From Isosphaera pallida ATCC 43644 (GTDB lineage Bacteria; Planctomycetota; Planctomycetia; Isosphaerales; Isosphaeraceae): a stretch of DNA of 64,000 bases. The stretch's first letter is position 1. Every line of letters starts with the position of its first letter. The notes under the pieces were generated by a model. The model saw nothing but the letters and a program-made list of their open reading frames with translations, was not told the origin of the DNA and ran no database searches. The stretch lies in contig NC_014962.1 in assembly GCF_000186345.1 (NCBI RefSeq), positions 4,058,450 to 4,122,449 on the forward strand, read 5' to 3'. The translations under genes and the position numbers were made by a program. Positions 63,747-64,000 of the stretch are shown in pieces.

Positions 63747-63747
63747 A

Positions 63748-63779
63748 CCGGTCGGAAGGGTCGTCAGCACGACGACCGG
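63748..63779. terminator. Hairpin after the GspJ-like gene
   Basis: CCGGTC (63748-63753) pairs with GACCGG (63774-63779), and inside GTCGT-CAGC-ACGAC makes a further stem, with a 6-base bulge on the 5' side. It follows the GspJ-like stop at once. No T-run. Confidence 0.4.
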
Positions 63780-63889
63780 CCCGTTTCCCGCAACCGCTCG
63801 CCTTGCCTGCCGTCCATCGCCCCGTTTGAGTTTGAATTGATTGAATTCACTTCGGTTCCGGTCTCGTTTTGATGAGGAGCCTTCTCGCT

Positions 63890-64000
63890 ATGCGCCCGGC
63901 TCGACCCCCGTTTCCCGACTCCGCCGCCTCGCCGCCGATCCCGGCTCCGGCCACCGGTTCGCCCGAGCGTCGGGGGGTGGTGCTGATCCTGGTCCTGGCG
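63890..64000 (+). CDS. GspK-like pseudopilin, 5' part
   Basis: The gene starts at ATG 63890, with GAGGAG about 10 bases upstream, and is cut by the window end after 37 residues. The N-terminus is Pro-rich, then ERRGVVLILVLA. The Gly followed by Val and a hydrophobic run resembles the leader end of GspK (RGVALL-type), which lacks the FTLVE of other pseudopilins. Position after H-, I- and J-like genes supports a GspK-like minor pseudopilin, the tip of the pseudopilus. Its length and the rest of its sequence cannot be seen. Confidence 0.6.
   Translation, partial: MRPARPPFPDSAASPPIPAPATGSPERRGVVLILVLA

Overview
The window reads as chromosomal DNA of a high-GC planctomycete. An Isosphaeraceae-like bacterium is my best guess, from gene content rather than any marker gene. 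The pointers are an N-terminal LESRTLLT-type motif on an exported protein, a large PknB-type kinase, zinc-ribbon/coiled-coil protein, long multiheme cytochrome with LVIVD repeats, Tat-exported Gfo/Idh/MocA oxidoreductase, and a type IV pilus/type II secretion-like locus with oversized pseudopilins. I saw no rRNA, CRISPR array, insertion sequence, integrase or phage gene. Genes are loosely packed and the intergenic gaps often hold long GC-rich inverted repeats.

Layout. 1-4.4 kb: 3' end of an unknown gene, a zinc-ribbon/coiled-coil protein (-), and a small exported LESRTLLT protein (+). 4.4-11.2 kb, minus strand: trpB, a 92-residue unknown gene, trpA, a LamG/purple-acid-phosphatase-like phosphoesterase and dihydrolipoyl dehydrogenase. 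11.8-20.8 kb: MEMO-like protein, alpha/beta hydrolase, CrtI-like oxidoreductase (-), metallo-beta-lactamase-fold hydrolase, Ser/Thr kinase and a TatD/EboB-like hydrolase (-). 21-29 kb: small unknown gene (-), an outer-membrane barrel protein and a 1387-residue decaheme-type cytochrome/LVIVD protein. 29.6-37 kb: esterase-like hydrolase, mobA overlapping lspA tail to tail, MmgE/PrpD protein, Gfo/Idh/MocA oxidoreductase, tRNA-Lys(CTT) and a glutaminyl cyclase-like protein (-). 37.5-44.3 kb: an AlgB/KinB-like two-component pair followed by mgtA and mgtC. 44.5-47.2 kb: ppdK. 47.9-64 kb: two PilB/GspE ATPases, PilT, PilC/GspF and six pseudopilin genes in G-G-H-I-J-K-like order, the last cut by the window end.

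How the genes work together. The two most coherent systems are the porin plus multiheme cytochrome pair, which could carry electrons across or to the outer membrane, and the pilus/pseudopilus machine, whose oversized pseudopilins carry Asp-rich calcium-type loops. The two-component pair sits directly upstream of magnesium transport genes and may control them. trpA and trpB encode the two subunits of tryptophan synthase, with an unexplained small gene between them.
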